Below are positions 44,617 through 53,323 of a stretch of DNA of 64,000 bases, piece after piece (the first letter of the stretch is position 1; each line of letters starts with the position of its first letter). Below the pieces are notes generated by a model. That model ran no database searches. It was not told where the DNA came from and saw only the letters and a program-made list of their open reading frames with translations. Source of the stretch: Streptomyces qinglanensis (GTDB taxonomy: Bacteria; Actinomycetota; Actinomycetes; Streptomycetales; Streptomycetaceae); assembly GCF_900111245.1 (NCBI RefSeq), contig NZ_FOGO01000004.1:374496-438495 (forward strand), given 5' to 3'. A program made the position numbers and the translations under genes.

Positions 44617-45402
44617 TCACGCACCGGTCCAGTGCGGGGACCGCTTCTCCGCGAAGGCGCGGGGGCCCTCCAAGGCGTCGTCGGAGTTCAGCATGGCCCG
44701 GTACCGGGGCAGGTGGGTGTGGCGCATCCGGGCATAGGCGTCCTCGACCCCGAGATGCTCCGTCACGCGCAGTACCTCCTTCACGGCCGCCACCGCCAGC
44801 GGCGCGCCCTCCCGCAGAGTGTGCGCCAGGGCGAGGGCCCGCTCCAGGGCGGTGTCCGGCCGTTCGGCGACCTCGTTCACCAGCCCCCAGCCGGCCGCCT
44901 CCACAGCTCCCAGCCGACGACCGGTCAGCAGCAGTTCCGTCGCCACGGCGCGCGGCAGCCTGCGCGGCAGTCGCAGGACGCCGCCGGAGTCCGCGATCAG
45001 GCCGAGCTTCACCTCGGGCAGCGCGAACTCGGCGTGCGCGTCGGCGACGATCAGATCGGCGGCGAGCGCGAGTTCGAAGCCTCCGCCCAGCGCGAGCCCG
45101 TTCACCGCGGCGATCACCGGCTTGTCCAGTTCGAACAGCTCCGTCAGCCCTGCGAATCCGCCGGGCCCGTGGTCGGCGTCGACGGCCTCGCCTCCGGCCG
45201 CCGCCTTCAGATCCCAGCCTGCGCAGAAGAACCGCTCCCCGGCGCCGGTGACCACCGCGGCGCGCAGGGTCCGGTCCCTGCGCAGCCGGTCGAAGCCTTC
45301 GTACAGGGCATGGCTGGTGGCGGCGTCCACGGCGTTTGCCGTGGGCCGGTCCAGAGTGATCACCAGTACGCCGTCGTGTGCGTCCAGCCGTACGGGGGTC
45401 AT
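44617..45402 (-). CDS. Enoyl-CoA hydratase/isomerase family protein
   Basis: 261 residues of the crotonase fold. The oxyanion-hole segments are GERFFCAGWDLKAAAGG and IAAVNGLALGGGFELALAADLIVA; the catalytic-Glu region reads FALPEVKLGLIADSGGVLRLPR, with Glu in place of the first glutamate but Asp-Ser at the second position. CaiD (crotonobetainyl-CoA hydratase) is a similar size and type. Its start is 4 bases from overlapping the ligase gene, so it ends the operon 49284-44617. It likely hydrates an unsaturated acyl-CoA made by the acyl-CoA dehydrogenase. Confidence 0.88.
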   Translation of the reverse strand: MTPVRLDAHDGVLVITLDRPTANAVDAATSHALYEGFDRLRRDRTLRAAVVTGAGERFFCAGWDLKAAAGGEAVDADHGPGGFAGLTELFELDKPVIAAVNGLALGGGFELALAADLIVADAHAEFALPEVKLGLIADSGGVLRLPRRLPRAVATELLLTGRRLGAVEAAGWGLVNEVAERPDTALERALALAHTLREGAPLAVAAVKEVLRVTEHLGVEDAYARMRHTHLPRYRAMLNSDDALEGPRAFAEKRSPHWTGA

Positions 45403-47522
45403 GGCGACTCCTCTTCGTCGTTCCCGTTGTTCCGGTGCGGCGCGACACGCCTGAGCACCACGTCCGCGGCGACCGCGCCCCGCCCCTCGGGCAGTACGAG
45501 CAGCGGGTTGACATCGAGTTCGGTGACCTCGGGGTGGTCTTCCACATAGGCGCAGACGGCCTGGACGGCGGCGACCGCAGCACGCACGTCACCGGCCGGA
45601 CGGCCGCGGAACCCGCGCAGCAGCGGCCATATCCGCAGCGAGGACAGCGCGTCCTCGATCTCCGTCACGGTCGTGGGCAGCAGCGACGTGGCGGTGTCGC
45701 GGACCAGTTCCACCAGTACGCCGCCGGCTCCCAGAGTGAGCGCAGGGCCGAAGACGGGGTCGTGGTGCACGCCGACCAGGAGTTCGGCGACGGCGTCCGG
45801 CACCATCCGCTCGATCAGGAACCGGTCGGCCAGCCCGGTCATCGCCGAGACGGCCTCCTCCACCGCCTTCTCGTCGGCGAGCCCCAGCCGGACTCCGCCC
45901 ACCTCGCTCTTGTGTGCCGTCTCGGCGGCGAGAGCCTTGGCGACGACGGGGAAGCCCAGCGCGCGTGCGGCCTGTGCCGCTTCGCCGGGCCGGGCCACGG
46001 CGCTGTCCGGGACGGCCAGTCCGTGGCCGGCCAGCTCCCGCTTCCCGGCATGCTCGTCGAGCATCTCCTCCTTGCGGGCGGGCCGCACGGCGCGCGCGCC
46101 GTGCGGCGGCAACCCCCGGTCCGCCGTGCGCCGTGCGGCACCGATGCTTCCGGCCGCAGCGATGGCCCGTACACAGTCCGCCAGGCCCTGGAGCGGGGCG
46201 ACACCTTCCGACAGCAGCCGTCGGGCGACCGGCTCCGGCACCCCCTCGGGCAGCGTACCGACGACGCACGCCGGAGCCCCGGTACGCCGGTGCGCCGCTA
46301 CGAAGGCATCCAGGGCGGTGCTCCAGGCATCGTCCTCGCACAGGTCGGCGCGCGGTATGTCGAGCAGCAGCACGTTCATGTCACAGCCCGCTTCGAGCAG
46401 GGCGGTGAAGCATTCCTGCTGAGCGCGGAAGTCACCCCAGATGTAGGTGTGGTAGTCGAGCGGGTTGCGTACGCTCACCTTGTCGCCCAGCACGTGGCGC
46501 AACCGCGCGGCCGACCGTTCCGGAAGCGGGGGGAGCTCGACCCCGTGCCGCTGAGCGGTGTCGGCCAGCAGGGCCGCCTCGCCGCCCGAGCAACTGGCCG
46601 AGGTGATCCGGGCCCGCCCCGCCGGGTCCGGGGGTCCGCCGAGCGATCCGTGGACGTGCAGCAGCTTCAGCGTTTCCACGAAGGTGCCGATCTCCGCCAC
46701 GCGTGCGACGCCGGTGCGCCGGAACAAGGCATCACACAGGACGTCCGACCCGGCGAGGGAACTGGTGTGGCTCATGGCGGTCTGCGCACCCAGCTCGGAG
46801 CTGCCGGTCTTCAGCGCCACGAGAGGCACACCGCGTCGCAGTGCGGCCAGCGCCGCGCGGGCGAACCCGCCGGGGTCGGCGATCCCTTCCAGATGCAGCC
46901 CGATGGCAGTCACCCGGGGGTCTTCCAGCAGCGCCTCGATCAGCTCGGGTACCCCGGTGACGGCCCCGTTCCCCGCGTTGATCAGGTAGGCGAGGGGAAG
47001 GGCTCGGCGCTGCATGGTGATGTTCTGCCCGATGTTGCCGCTCTGGGTGATGACGGCGACGCCGCTTCCGGTCCGGACACCGCCGTGCTGGTCGGCCCAG
47101 AGCGCGGTGCCGTCCAGGTAGTTGAGGACGCCGAGGCAGTTCGGGCCGATCACCGGCATGTCGCCGGCAGCGGCCCGCAGGGCGTCCTCCAGCGCGGCGC
47201 CGCGGGGCCCGTCCTCGGCGAATCCGGAGGCGTGGCACACGGCGCCGCCCGCGCCGCGTCCGGCGAGTTCCGCGAGGATCTCCACCGTGGCCTCCGCGGG
47301 TACGGCGAGGAACGCGGCGTCCGGCACCGCGGGGAGGTCGGCCGTACTGCGGTGACAGGGCAGACCCTCGATGTGGTCCCGCCGCGGATGCACGGGCCAC
47401 AGTTCGCCCGTGAAGCCGAGGGCACGACACCGGCGTACGGCCGCCGCGGCCGACGCGCCCCCGTAGACGGCGATGTGGCGGGGGTTCAGCAGGCGGCCGA
47501 GGGAGCGAGGGCCCGGTGCCAT
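45399..47522 (-). CDS. Acetate-CoA ligase (ADP-forming)-type acyl-CoA synthetase
   Basis: 707 residues, ATG whose last... first base overlaps the acyl-CoA dehydrogenase stop (TGATG). Domain order is CoA-binding (LLNPRHIAVYGGASAAAAVRRC), succinyl-CoA-ligase-like domain with the phosphohistidine candidate TAMSHTSSLAGSD and GPNCLGVLNYLDG, then a C-terminal ATP-grasp domain (FPVVAKALAAETAHKSEVGGVRLGL, ELLVGVHHDPVFGPALTLGAGG, ELDVNPLLVLPEG). It activates a carboxylic acid with ATP and CoA. Operon partners imply that its product is desaturated and hydrated. Confidence 0.9.
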   Translation of the reverse strand: MAPGPRSLGRLLNPRHIAVYGGASAAAAVRRCRALGFTGELWPVHPRRDHIEGLPCHRSTADLPAVPDAAFLAVPAEATVEILAELAGRGAGGAVCHASGFAEDGPRGAALEDALRAAAGDMPVIGPNCLGVLNYLDGTALWADQHGGVRTGSGVAVITQSGNIGQNITMQRRALPLAYLINAGNGAVTGVPELIEALLEDPRVTAIGLHLEGIADPGGFARAALAALRRGVPLVALKTGSSELGAQTAMSHTSSLAGSDVLCDALFRRTGVARVAEIGTFVETLKLLHVHGSLGGPPDPAGRARITSASCSGGEAALLADTAQRHGVELPPLPERSAARLRHVLGDKVSVRNPLDYHTYIWGDFRAQQECFTALLEAGCDMNVLLLDIPRADLCEDDAWSTALDAFVAAHRRTGAPACVVGTLPEGVPEPVARRLLSEGVAPLQGLADCVRAIAAAGSIGAARRTADRGLPPHGARAVRPARKEEMLDEHAGKRELAGHGLAVPDSAVARPGEAAQAARALGFPVVAKALAAETAHKSEVGGVRLGLADEKAVEEAVSAMTGLADRFLIERMVPDAVAELLVGVHHDPVFGPALTLGAGGVLVELVRDTATSLLPTTVTEIEDALSSLRIWPLLRGFRGRPAGDVRAAVAAVQAVCAYVEDHPEVTELDVNPLLVLPEGRGAVAADVVLRRVAPHRNNGNDEEESP

Positions 47523-48697
47523 CAGGCGCCCAGGGGACGCAGCAGGGAGCGGGAGATGATGTGCCGCTGGATCTCGCTGGTGCCGTCCCAGATGCGCTCG
47601 ACGCGGGCGTCGCGCCAGTAGCGTTCGATGGGCAGCTCGGCCATGAGTCCCATGCCGCCGAAGGTCTGGAGCGCCTGGTCGGTGATGCGGCCCAGCGCCT
47701 CCGAGGCGTACAGCTTGGCCATGGCCGCGTCGCGGTCGGTCATGGTGCCCTGGTCCTGCTTCCAGGCGGCGCGCAGGGTCAGCAGTTCGGCAGCCTCCAG
47801 CTCGGTGGCCATGTCGGCGAGGGGAAAGCTGACGCCCTGGAAGCGCCCGATGGGCTGCGCGAACTGTTCGCGTTCGGCGGCCCAGTCGAGAGTGAGGTCG
47901 AGAACCCGCCGGGCGCGGCCGATGCTGGTGGCGGCGACCTGGAGTCGGCTGGCGCCGAGCCACTCTCCCATCAGCGCGAAGCCGCGCCCCTCCTCGCCCA
48001 GCCGCTGCCCGGCCGGCAGCCGGACGTCGGTGAAGATCAGTTCGCACTGGTGGTAGCCGCGGTGCGAAACGCACTGCGAGCCGCGCCGCACCTCGACGCC
48101 GGGTGTGTCGAGGTCCACCAGGAAGGCGGTGATGAGGTTCTTGGTGCCGCGCGCTGTCTCCTCGGTGCCGGTGGCAGCGAACACGAGGGCGAAGTCGGCC
48201 ATGTCGGCGTGCGAGATGAAGTGCTTGGTGCCGTTCAGTACGTAAGTGTCGCTCCCGTCGCTGCCGCTTTCCCGTACGGCCCGGGTCCGCATCGAGCGCA
48301 CGTCGGAGCCGGCGCCCGGCTCGGTCATGGCGAGGCAGTCGTGCCGCTCGCCTCGGACGGTGGGCAGGAGATAGCGGTCGCGCTGCTCGCCCTCGCATGC
48401 TTGGAGGATGTTGCTGGGGCGGGCGACGAGCATCTGGAGGGCGAAACCGGTCTTGCCCAGTTCCCGCTCGACAAGGGTGATGCCGACGGCGTCGAGGCCG
48501 CCGCCACCGATGTCCTCGGGCATGTTCGCCGCGTACAGTCCGGCGGCGATCGCCTTCTCGCGGATGCTGCGGGCCAGCTCCGGCGGCACGTCGTCGAGCT
48601 TCTCCACCTCGTCCGCGTGCGGGTCCAGTTCGGTTCTCACGAACTTGCCGACCGTCTCGACGATCATGCGCTGCTCGTCGGTGAGTTCGAACTCCAT
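47522..48697 (-). CDS. Acyl-CoA dehydrogenase
   Basis: 391 residues from ATG 48697, chosen for the GGAAGGAAG ribosome site. Motifs are MEFELTDEQRMIVETVGKFV, CLAMTEPGAGSDVRSMRTRA (FAD-binding signature), YVLNGTKHFISHADMADF, and LQTFGGMGLMAELPIERYWRDARVERIWDGTSEIQRHIISR. The catalytic base position carries Glu in WDGTSEIQ-type sequence as in short-chain enzymes. It would introduce a double bond into the CoA ester from the neighbouring ligase. Its gene lies 12 bp after the thioesterase stop. Confidence 0.93.
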   Translation of the reverse strand: MEFELTDEQRMIVETVGKFVRTELDPHADEVEKLDDVPPELARSIREKAIAAGLYAANMPEDIGGGGLDAVGITLVERELGKTGFALQMLVARPSNILQACEGEQRDRYLLPTVRGERHDCLAMTEPGAGSDVRSMRTRAVRESGSDGSDTYVLNGTKHFISHADMADFALVFAATGTEETARGTKNLITAFLVDLDTPGVEVRRGSQCVSHRGYHQCELIFTDVRLPAGQRLGEEGRGFALMGEWLGASRLQVAATSIGRARRVLDLTLDWAAEREQFAQPIGRFQGVSFPLADMATELEAAELLTLRAAWKQDQGTMTDRDAAMAKLYASEALGRITDQALQTFGGMGLMAELPIERYWRDARVERIWDGTSEIQRHIISRSLLRPLGA

Positions 48698-48708
48698 GTC
48701 TTCCTTCC

Positions 48709-49284
48709 TCACCTGGCCCGGCGGCCGGTCCGGCCCCGGCCACCGGGTATGCCGATGGGTTTCCCGGCCATCTCGGGCGCGGGCAGTACGTCGTGCGCCG
48801 CCTGGATGGTGCCGAGTCGGTCCAGCAGTTCACCGGGGAGCGGGCAGGCGCGCCCCTGTGCCGTGTCCACGTGCAGCAGCATCTGTTCGGCTGCGGCGAG
48901 CAGAGTGCCGTCGGCGCCGTGCCACATCTCGTGGAAGAGGTGCAGCCGCTTGGTGTCGTGGTCGAGCAGCCGCAGCGTGAGCCGGAGCGGTGCCCCCTCG
49001 GTTGCCTCGCGCTTGTTGTGCAGATGCGTCTCGACCGTGTAGAGGGACCTCCCCTGCGCCCGGTACTCCTCGTCCACGCCCAGGTAGCGGAAGAACGCGT
49101 CGGAGTTGTCGCCGAGGACGCGCAAGTAGCACGACTCGCTCATGTGCCCGTTGTAGTCCACCCACTCCGGCCGTACCGGAGTGCTGTGCAGATCGAGCGG
49201 CGCCGGTACGGGCGCCGTGTCGTCCCATGGCCGGTGGCCGGTCCCCTCGTACGGGGTGACCACGCGTGCCGGATTCTCTGCCAT
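48709..49284 (-). CDS. Hotdog-fold thioesterase (betainyl-CoA thioesterase-like)
   Basis: 191 residues from ATG 49284 (AGGGGA upstream). The hotdog core reads VRPEWVDYNGHMSESCYLRVLGDNSDAFFRYLGVDEEYRAQG, with the Asp-Tyr-Asn-Gly-His-Met active-site loop of 4-hydroxybenzoyl-CoA-thioesterase-like enzymes, then YTVETHLHNKREATEGAPL and LHLFHEMWHGADGTLLAAAEQMLLHVD. From memory, thioesterases linked to carnitine dehydrogenase look like this. It begins the operon that runs through the dehydrogenase, ligase and hydratase, divergent from the IclR regulator. Confidence 0.85.
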   Translation of the reverse strand: MAENPARVVTPYEGTGHRPWDDTAPVPAPLDLHSTPVRPEWVDYNGHMSESCYLRVLGDNSDAFFRYLGVDEEYRAQGRSLYTVETHLHNKREATEGAPLRLTLRLLDHDTKRLHLFHEMWHGADGTLLAAAEQMLLHVDTAQGRACPLPGELLDRLGTIQAAHDVLPAPEMAGKPIGIPGGRGRTGRRAR

Positions 49285-49310
49285 CCGTTCCCCTGCGGGT
49301 TGCTCGACTC

Positions 49311-49351
49311 GCGTCGCATAATGTGCGTCGTCTGCTCGCATTGTGCGACGC
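49311..49351. promoter_or_regulatory. Paired palindromes between thioesterase and IclR genes
   Basis: GCGTCGCATAATG (49311-49323) and CATTGTGCGACGC (49339-49351) are inverted copies with 12 of 13 matches. Each half is itself palindromic: CGCA-N5-TGCG at 49315-49327 and TCGCA-TTG-TGCGA at 49336-49348. They lie 27-67 bp upstream of the thioesterase start and fit IclR-type tetramer binding to two neighbouring sites. Confidence 0.65.
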
Positions 49352-49478
49352 TACGAGAGTGGTTCCGACGCGTCAAGGGGAGCGACCGCCCCTGGGACGA
49401 CGGAGAGCCCGCGCAGGCCAGGGGATGACGGGCGGCTACGCTTCCCCGAGCGGACGACGAGAGCGGGAGGCATCGGCA

Positions 49479-50288
49479 ATGGACGCGGCGCACGCCCCGG
49501 ACGCCTTGGCGGAGCGGGGCGGGACACGGCCGGGCGGAGGGCGCGTACAGGCGCTGGAACGAGCGATCGCCCTGCTCAACGCCGTCTCGGCAGGCGCCCC
49601 CGAAGGCCGGCCCGCCGCGGAACTCGCCGCCGAGTGCGGCCTGAACCGGGCCACCGCCTGGCGGCTGCTGGCCACCCTGGAACACCACGCGCTGGTCGAG
49701 CGCGACCCGGTGGGCAACCGGTACACCATCGGTTCCGCGGTCAGCCGCCTGGCCTCCACCGCGAGCGTGGAAGGGCTGATCCGCCGCTCGCACGACGTGC
49801 TGGAGCGGCTGTGCCGGACCACCGGGGAGACGGCCAACCTCGCGGTCGCCCGCCGCCTCGGCCTCACCTACGTCGACGAGGTGGTGCCACCCGCGGTGCT
49901 CAGCGCGCGCTGGCTCGGCCGACAGGTCCCGATCCACGCGACCTCGGCCGGCAAGGCACTGCTGGCCTGGCAGACGAGCGGTGAGGTGGACGCCCTGCTC
50001 TCCGGCCCGCTGGCCGAGTACACCGACACCACCCGCACCGACCGGTCGGCCCTGCACGCCGAACTCGCCCAGGTCCGCGCCCGGGGCTACAGCGTCAGCG
50101 TCGGCGAACTCGAACCCCAGCTCTACGGGGTCGCCGCCCCCGTACTCGACGCGGGTGACCACCCCGTGGCCGTCGTCAGCGTCTGGGGCCCGCGGGACCG
50201 CGTCCCCGAGTCCCGCTTCGCGGAACTCGGCTCCCAGGCGCAACAGGCGGCGCGCGAGATCCGTGCACGCCTGACCCCCGAGACCTAG
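49479..50288 (+). CDS. IclR-family transcriptional regulator
   Basis: 269 residues from ATG 49479 (GGGAGG nine bases upstream). The winged helix is VQALERAIALLNAVSAGAPEGRPAAELAAECGLNRATAWRLLATLEHHALVERD. The effector domain has VPIHATSAGKALLAW and GYSVSVGELEPQLYGVAAPVLDA, typical of IclR proteins that sense organic acids or aromatics. Divergent from the thioesterase operon with paired palindromes between them, it probably controls that operon and itself. It is convergent with the aldehyde dehydrogenase gene. Confidence 0.92.
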   Translation: MDAAHAPDALAERGGTRPGGGRVQALERAIALLNAVSAGAPEGRPAAELAAECGLNRATAWRLLATLEHHALVERDPVGNRYTIGSAVSRLASTASVEGLIRRSHDVLERLCRTTGETANLAVARRLGLTYVDEVVPPAVLSARWLGRQVPIHATSAGKALLAWQTSGEVDALLSGPLAEYTDTTRTDRSALHAELAQVRARGYSVSVGELEPQLYGVAAPVLDAGDHPVAVVSVWGPRDRVPESRFAELGSQAQQAAREIRARLTPET

Positions 50289-50501
50289 CCACCGCCGGGT
50301 CGGTGAGCGGGTTCCGCTTCGACGGCCGCCGTCGGTGTCCCGGCCACGCCGTCGTGGCGACGGCTTCGCAGCCGGACGGCGGTAGCCAGGACTGCCGGAC
50401 AGCCGGTCGAGGTCGTACCGGCGCTCGACCCGCTCGGAGAGCGCGGTGCGTGCGGCCGGACACCGCCCGAGGGCCGCGGAACGCGGTGCCCGGCCCACCG
50501 C

Positions 50502-51914
50502 TCAGAGCATGACGTGCTTGACCTGGGTGTAGTCCAGCAGTCCGGCCATCGACAGATCGCTGCCGTAACCGGAGTGCTTCACCCCGCCGTGCGGCATCTC
50601 CGAGACCGTCGTCCCGTGGGTGTTCACCCAGACGATGCCCGCGCGCAGTGCCCGGGTGGCCCGCATGGCGCGGGCGTGGTCACGCGTCCAGACACTCGCC
50701 GCCAGCCCGTACCGGGTGTCGTTCGCCAGCCGGAGGGCCTCCTCTTCGTCCGTGAAGGTCTGCACGGTCACCACCGGGCCGAAGATCTCCTCCCGCACGA
50801 TCTCGTCGTCCTGCCGCACCCCGCAGACCACGGTGGCCTCGTGGTAGTAACCGGCCCCTGCCCGCGCCGCGCCGCCCAGGAGCACCTTCGCGTGCCCCGG
50901 CAGCCGCTGCAAGAGGCCCTCCACCACAGCGAGCTGGCCGGCTCCGGCGAGCGGCCCGAAGTCGGTGCCGGGCCGCAGCGCCGAGGCGTGCGCGGCGAAC
51001 GCCTCGACGAAGGCGTCGTGGAGTTCCGCGTGCACCAGCAGCCTGGTCGGTGCCGTGCAGTCCTGGCCCGCGTTGTAGTACGCGACGGCGGCCAACTGGG
51101 CGGCCGTCCACTCCACATCGGCGTCCTGGTGGACGACGACCGGTGCGTTGCCGCCCAACTCCAGGTGTACGCGCTTGAGGTCGGCCGCCGCGGCGGCGGC
51201 GATCTCGCGCCCCGCGCGCACGCTGCCGGTCACCGCGACCAGCCGGGTCGCCGGGTGGGCCACCAGCGCCCGGCCGGTGTCACGGTCCCCGCACACCACG
51301 TTCAGCACACCCGGCGGCAGATGCCCGGCGGCGCAGCGGGCCAGCAGTCCGGCCGAGGTGGGTGTGGAGTCCGCCGGTTTGAGCACGCTCGTGTTGCCTG
51401 CGGCCAGGGCCGGTGCCACCTTCCAGGCCGCCATCATCAGGGGGTAGTTCCAGGGAGTGATCTGGGCGCAGACACCGACCGGTTCACGCCGCTGCAGCGA
51501 GGTGTGCCCCTCGACGTACTCCGCGGCGGCGGCACCGGGCAGGTTCCGGGCCGCACCGGCGAAGAACCGGAAGGTGTCGAGGACCGCGGGGAGTTCGTCG
51601 GCCCGGAACAGCTCGGCGGGCTTGCCGGTGTCCGCGACTTCCGCCGCCACCAGTTCGTCCGTGTGCGCCTCCAGCGTGTCGGCGATCCGCAGCAGCGCGT
51701 CCGCCCGTGCGGCGGGCGTGGTCACCGACCAGTGCTCGTGAGCGGCCTCCGCCGCCGCGCAGGCGGCGTCGGCCTCCGCCCGGCCCGACAGCGGCGCCCT
51801 ACGGTCCGCGACGCCGGTGGCGGGGTCGGTCAGCGGCATGGTCGCGCCCGAGGCCGCGGTCAGCTCCGCGCCGCCGATGTGGTTGTACGGGACGGGGGCC
51901 GGTTGCTCAGCCAC
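50502..51914 (-). CDS. Aldehyde dehydrogenase, aminobutyraldehyde/betaine-aldehyde type
   Basis: 470 residues from GTG 51914, overlapping the amine oxidase stop by 8 bases. The fold is complete: ITPWNYPLMMAAWKVAPALAAGNTSVLKPADSTPTSAG, VTGSVRAGREIA, the general base LELGGNAPVVV, the nucleophile YNAGQDCTAPTRLLV, and EEIFGPVVTV. The sequence GQDCTAPTR is typical of gamma-aminobutyraldehyde and betaine-aldehyde dehydrogenases. It would oxidise the aldehyde released by the adjoining amine oxidase. Confidence 0.92.
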   Translation of the reverse strand: MAEQPAPVPYNHIGGAELTAASGATMPLTDPATGVADRRAPLSGRAEADAACAAAEAAHEHWSVTTPAARADALLRIADTLEAHTDELVAAEVADTGKPAELFRADELPAVLDTFRFFAGAARNLPGAAAAEYVEGHTSLQRREPVGVCAQITPWNYPLMMAAWKVAPALAAGNTSVLKPADSTPTSAGLLARCAAGHLPPGVLNVVCGDRDTGRALVAHPATRLVAVTGSVRAGREIAAAAAADLKRVHLELGGNAPVVVHQDADVEWTAAQLAAVAYYNAGQDCTAPTRLLVHAELHDAFVEAFAAHASALRPGTDFGPLAGAGQLAVVEGLLQRLPGHAKVLLGGAARAGAGYYHEATVVCGVRQDDEIVREEIFGPVVTVQTFTDEEEALRLANDTRYGLAASVWTRDHARAMRATRALRAGIVWVNTHGTTVSEMPHGGVKHSGYGSDLSMAGLLDYTQVKHVML

Positions 51915-53253
51915 GGCGCAGCACCTCCTTCGCGGCGGCGCGCCCCGTCCGGACCGCGCCCTCCATGTATCCGGCGACCCACTGGTCCGAACCGCAGACG
52001 TAGAAGGGCGGTTCATGGGTGCCGTGCAGCGGCCCGACGGCCGTCACGTCGCCGGGCGTCCACTGCGTGACATAGCCCAGGGTCCACGGGTCGGTGCCCC
52101 ACATCCGGGTCCAGGTGCCGACCGGGCGGTGTGCGTCGTCGCCGTAGAGCCGGGCGATCTCGGCCAGCAGTTCCCGTTCGCCCGCTTCCTCGGGCATACC
52201 CAGCAGTACCCCGTACCGTTCGGGCGGGACGAGGCAGGAGAGCACGCCTTCGCTCTGCGGCCAGGTGCTGCCGAGCACGCCTTCGCACTCGGAGAGCCCG
52301 CTGCGGCCCGAGGCGCGCCAGAAGGGCTTGTCGTAGGCGGCGACGAACTTGGCCGCCACGGCGTGTCGCTGGCGGTGCAGCGAGGCGAGCCGCCGGTCCG
52401 AGACCCCGGTGATCTCGACGGACCGCAGCGGTCCCGCGGGCAGTGCGCTGACCACGGCCCCGGAGGTCACCGTCTCGCCTCCGGCGAGGCGGACCGCGCA
52501 GCCGCCGGGATCGACGGCGACCGCTTCGACCGGTGCGCCGGTCCGCACCCGTGCGCCCAGCTCGTCGGCCATGCGCAGGGCCACGGTCGCCGAACCCTCC
52601 GCCACCCGCAGCCCCTCCCATTCCTCGTAGTCGTAGTGTTCGACGTGCTCGGTTCCCTCTCCCGGTACGGCAGCGCGCGGTGGTACGGCCGCGTGCTTGC
52701 GCAGCGCCGCCAGCAGCGAGGTGCGCTCGTACGAGCCGTCGGCCAATGCCAGTTGGCCGATCTCCCACAGCCGTACGACGCCCGGCGAGGCCCCGGCGGA
52801 CCGCAGCCAGTCGGCCACGGAGATCCGGTCGAGGGCCTGTGCGTGCGGATGGCTCCACGGGTCGCCGGGGTCGACGGTGCGGGCGAGGTCGGCGAACGCC
52901 TCGGAGACCCGCCGGTGGCAGGCGTCGTCCCCGGTGCCGAACCAGTGCGGCGGGTCTCCGGCCGAGACCCCTTCGGGCGTGGCCCGGGCGAGGAGACCTG
53001 GCTCGGCGACGTAGCTCGGGACCAGCGTGAGCCCCAGTTCGGCGGCCAGGGCCAGATAGGCGGTGTGGGCACGGCCGACGACCTCGCCGCCGAGCTGGAC
53101 GAGCCGGCCGTCCGGGAGCGTGGTCTGTTCGACCCGGCCGCCGACCCGCTCCCGGGCCTCGACGACCAGTACGTCGGCCCCGCCCGCTGCGAGGTCCCGC
53201 GCCGCCGCGAGACCGGCGAGTCCGGCGCCGAGAACGATCACGTCATGGTGCAT
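51907..53253 (-). CDS. Flavin monoamine/polyamine oxidase
   Basis: 448 residues; ATG 53253 is preferred because GAAGGA then has proper spacing (ATG 53262 touches it). FAD binding is at DVIVLGAGLAGLAAARDLAAGGADVLVVEARERVGGRV. The C-terminal flavin segment reads YVCGSDQWVAGYMEGAVRTGRAAA, where ADP-ribose and isoalloxazine contacts lie; HxWG-like WTRMWGTDPWTLGYVTQW is also typical of MAO/putrescine oxidases. It oxidatively deaminates a primary amine to an aldehyde, matching the downstream dehydrogenase and the upstream polyamine-type transporter. Confidence 0.9.
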   Translation of the reverse strand: MHHDVIVLGAGLAGLAAARDLAAGGADVLVVEARERVGGRVEQTTLPDGRLVQLGGEVVGRAHTAYLALAAELGLTLVPSYVAEPGLLARATPEGVSAGDPPHWFGTGDDACHRRVSEAFADLARTVDPGDPWSHPHAQALDRISVADWLRSAGASPGVVRLWEIGQLALADGSYERTSLLAALRKHAAVPPRAAVPGEGTEHVEHYDYEEWEGLRVAEGSATVALRMADELGARVRTGAPVEAVAVDPGGCAVRLAGGETVTSGAVVSALPAGPLRSVEITGVSDRRLASLHRQRHAVAAKFVAAYDKPFWRASGRSGLSECEGVLGSTWPQSEGVLSCLVPPERYGVLLGMPEEAGERELLAEIARLYGDDAHRPVGTWTRMWGTDPWTLGYVTQWTPGDVTAVGPLHGTHEPPFYVCGSDQWVAGYMEGAVRTGRAAAKEVLRRG

Positions 53254-53323
53254 GGGAAGCATTCCTTCGTATGGGTCCGCGTTCGGCCCGGGGCCACTGT
53301 CCGAGTCATCCGAGTCGTCCGAG

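Noticed and set aside
47523..48833. Apparent N-terminal extension of the ADP-forming CoA ligase, giving a reading frame of over 1,100 codons
   Set aside because: This part is the shadow of the acyl-CoA dehydrogenase in another frame; the ligase family start LLNPRHIAVYGG is reached just after the ATG at 47522.
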